From Anaerolineales bacterium (GTDB taxonomy: Bacteria; Chloroflexota; Anaerolineae; Anaerolineales; Villigracilaceae), in NCBI GenBank assembly GCA_025938055.1, contig JAICQC010000178.1, forward strand, positions 1-9,119: a stretch of DNA of 9,119 nt, given 5' to 3'. The notes under the pieces were generated by a model. The model saw only the letters and a list, made by a program, of their open reading frames with translations. It was not told where the DNA came from and ran no database searches. This document shows positions 7,513 to 9,119 of this stretch, one piece after another (the first letter of the stretch is position 1; each line of letters opens with the position of its first letter). Made by a program: the position numbers and the translations under genes.

Positions 7513-8515
7513 GGTCAAGGACGTGGAGACGCTGTGGGTGGGCGGCGAAGGTGGCATGGAAGAATCTCTGGTGAAACGTCACGGGATTCCCTTCCAGTCC
7601 ATTCCTGCCGCGGGTGTGCATGGTGTCAGTCCCCTGGTCCTGCCGCGTAATCTGATCCGGGTCGGGCTGGGCATCCTCGCTGCCTATGGCATCCTCAACG
7701 ACTTCAAGCCCGATGTGCTCTTCTTTACCGGTGGTTATGTGGCTGCACCGATGGCATTTGCCGGGCGTTCCTTTCCGTCGGTGCTGTATGTGCCCGATAT
7801 CGAGCCAGGTATGGCGATTAAATCGGTTGCCAGGTTTGCAGACATCATCGCGGTCACAACCGAGCAATCGCAAAGGTTCTTTAACAAACGAGTGTACGAG
7901 ACCGGTTACCCGCTCCGCCCGGATCTCGCGGTCTGGGACCGCCAGACCGCCCACCAGCACCTTGGCATCTCCAGCGAACTTCCCGTTACCCTGGTGTTCG
8001 GCGGGAGCAAAGGTGCTCATTCGATCAACATGGCAGTTTTGAGTAACCTGCGCGCCCTGTTGGAAAAATGCGAAATTATCCATCTCTCCGGGGAGGAAGA
8101 TTGGGATCTCGTGAAGGGCACGCGTGAAGAATTGCCACCGGAGTTGGCGGTTCGCTATCATGCCATGGCGTACCTGCACGAGATGGGCGCGGCGCTGGCT
8201 GCCGCAGACCTGGTCGTTTCGAGAGCTGGTGCGAGCTCGCTCGGCGAGTTCCCACTCTTTGCCTTGCCCGCCATTCTGGTGCCATACCCGTACGCGTGGC
8301 GCTATCAGAAAGTCAACGCAGACTACCTCACGCGGCGCGGTGCAGCGATCATGTTGCAAGACAATCGCATCAATGAGGAACTGCTGGTGGCGTTGACCGT
8401 CCTGCTGGAGAATCCGAACAAGTTGAAAGCGATGCGGGCTGCGATGTTCGAACTGTCTCACCCGCGCGCCGCGGAAAAGATCGCCAGCGCATTGCTGGAA
8501 CTGGCTGGAGAGTAA
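7433..8515 (+). CDS. murG: MurG-family GT28 glycosyltransferase (lipid II synthesis), divergent N-domain
   Basis: MurG transfers GlcNAc from UDP-GlcNAc to lipid I on the inner membrane face, giving lipid II. From GTG 7433 the protein has 360 residues, the family's normal size, in two Rossmann-like halves. The N-half has AGGTGGGVYPALA (7-19), equivalent to GGTGGHVFPALA, and FFTGGYVAAP (97-106). The C-half has FGGSKGAHSIN (189-199), SRAGASSLGE (263-272), LPAILVPYPYA (278-288) and YQKVNA (291-296). UDP-GlcNAc-side residues are all kept (S192, N199, R264, E272, Q292, N295). In contrast the loop histidine is glycine (G13), and the classical HEQN region reads YVPD (119-122). The gene starts 80 nt before ftsW ends. 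Position between ftsW and murC argues for MurG. A different acceptor cannot be excluded. Confidence 0.88.
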   Translation: MRLLICAGGTGGGVYPALAVHDVLTSKVKDVETLWVGGEGGMEESLVKRHGIPFQSIPAAGVHGVSPLVLPRNLIRVGLGILAAYGILNDFKPDVLFFTGGYVAAPMAFAGRSFPSVLYVPDIEPGMAIKSVARFADIIAVTTEQSQRFFNKRVYETGYPLRPDLAVWDRQTAHQHLGISSELPVTLVFGGSKGAHSINMAVLSNLRALLEKCEIIHLSGEEDWDLVKGTREELPPELAVRYHAMAYLHEMGAALAAADLVVSRAGASSLGEFPLFALPAILVPYPYAWRYQKVNADYLTRRGAAIMLQDNRINEELLVALTVLLENPNKLKAMRAAMFELSHPRAAEKIASALLELAGE

Positions 8516-8519
8516 CACC

Positions 8520-9050
8520 ATGATGAGTATCGTCTATCTGTTTTGGATGTTCGTAATTCTCTTTGGCATTGTCGGGTGGATGCGCGGCTGGGCAAAGGAA
8601 CTCCTGGTTGCCTTCAGTGTGATCCTGGCACTGGCACTCAACCATGTGTTGCGCAGATACATCCCCATTGCGCAGAACCTGCCCGAAACCGACGTGTCGC
8701 TTTTCTGGGTGCGGACGATCATCCTGCTTGTGCTGGTCTACTTTGGTTATCAGACCGTCATCAGCATTTCGCATCTCGCCTCCCGCGCCGTGCGTGAACG
8801 CCTGCAGGATACGCTCTTCGGCGGGATCATGGGGGCGCTCAACGGTTATCTGATCGCCGGGACGATTCTCTTTTACATCCATATCGCGAACTATCCCTTC
8901 CCGGAAGTTATCTCCAGCCCGACCGACCCGGCACTGCTGCAGACTGTCAACCAGATGATGCTCTACATGCCTCCGCAGCTTCTGGGCGAACCCGGTATTT
9001 ACTTTGCGATTATCATCGCGTTCGTATTTGTGCTTGTGGTGTACATCTAA
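8520..9050 (+). CDS. CvpA-like integral membrane protein
   Basis: The 176-residue protein has about five hydrophobic segments (about residues 4-20, 27-43, 61-83, 99-122 and 158-176). The pattern GIVGWMRGWAKELL (16-29), a small-residue and RGW motif between the first two helices, and FGGIMGALNGYLIAG (100-114) in a later helix, fit the CvpA/colicin V production family. The molecular function of that family is poorly known; members are linked to envelope homeostasis. The C-terminus ends within the last helix. ATG 8520 has GGAG (8507-8510) at 9-nt spacing; ATG 8523 is the alternative. It starts 4 nt after murG and is followed 22 nt later by murC, so it is cotranscribed with lipid II genes. A link to wall synthesis or division is inferred from context only. 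Confidence 0.65.
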   Translation: MMSIVYLFWMFVILFGIVGWMRGWAKELLVAFSVILALALNHVLRRYIPIAQNLPETDVSLFWVRTIILLVLVYFGYQTVISISHLASRAVRERLQDTLFGGIMGALNGYLIAGTILFYIHIANYPFPEVISSPTDPALLQTVNQMMLYMPPQLLGEPGIYFAIIIAFVFVLVVYI

Positions 9051-9072
9051 ACCAAGGAAATAGAGAACGAAT

Positions 9073-9119
9073 ATGCCACACGTCCATTTCATTGGCATCG
9101 GGGGAAGCGGTCTTTCCGC
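9073..9119 (+). CDS. murC: MurC, UDP-N-acetylmuramate--L-alanine ligase, N-terminal start only
   Basis: The first 15 codons plus two bases are present, reading MPHVHFIGIGGSGLS. This matches the MurC N-terminus, where HFIGIGGxGM(S/A) forms the nucleotide-binding-like loop of the uridine domain. Mur ligase Mpl shares a similar start, but the place after murG is the usual murC slot. By family knowledge MurC adds L-Ala to UDP-MurNAc, the first amino acid of the stem peptide and the substrate of the MurD encoded upstream. AAGGAAA (9054-9060) and GAG (9063-9065) lie ahead of ATG 9073. The rest lies outside the window. Confidence 0.88.
   Translation, partial: MPHVHFIGIGGSGLS

Noticed and set aside
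7400..8521. Antisense ORF of 373 codons opposite murG
   Set aside because: It mirrors the murG reading frame almost end to end, with low-quality composition and no motif. The sense strand is clearly the coding one.
8370..9098. Antisense ORF of 242 codons opposite the murG end and the CvpA-like gene
   Set aside because: It crosses three sense genes and their junctions, has a His/Asp-rich composition and shows no family motif.

Overview
This window is a segment of a bacterial division and cell-wall (dcw) cluster. All ten genes are on the + strand and tightly packed: the 3' end of rsmH, a small FtsL/DivIC-like membrane protein, a class B penicillin-binding protein (FtsI-type), murF, mraY, murD, ftsW, murG, a CvpA-like membrane protein, and the first 15 codons of murC. 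The longest gaps between genes are 53 nt (rsmH to ftsL-like), 31 nt (mraY to murD) and 22 nt (cvpA-like to murC). Other junctions touch or overlap, so the block reads as one polycistronic, translationally coupled operon. No stretch over 300 bases lacks a gene, and I see no RNA gene, mobile element or CRISPR array.

The organism is most likely a Chloroflexota bacterium, probably Anaerolineae-like. This rests on a remembered impression of the gene order, on the divergent MurG and MurD motifs, and on the kind of short palindrome and TAATTGG-like heptad repeats in two of the gaps. It is an inference that no search here confirms.

The products work as one pathway. MurC (start only), MurD and MurF build the cytoplasmic UDP-MurNAc-peptide. 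MraY loads it on undecaprenyl phosphate to give lipid I, and MurG adds GlcNAc to give lipid II. FtsW polymerises glycan strands and the penicillin-binding protein cross-links them at the septum, with the FtsL-like protein as a likely partner. RsmH is an rRNA methyltransferase that commonly opens such clusters.

I did not find a wholly new system. The points worth a second look are departures from the standard cluster. murE is absent from its usual place between ftsI and murF. MurG keeps its UDP-GlcNAc-side residues but has lost nearly all classical N-domain active-site residues. MurD has a changed substrate motif (NDSIAS instead of NDSKATN). MraY has HLH in place of HHH. ftsW and murG overlap by 80 nt, with a basic FtsW tail written in a second frame over the MurG glycine-rich loop. 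A CvpA-like gene sits between murG and murC.
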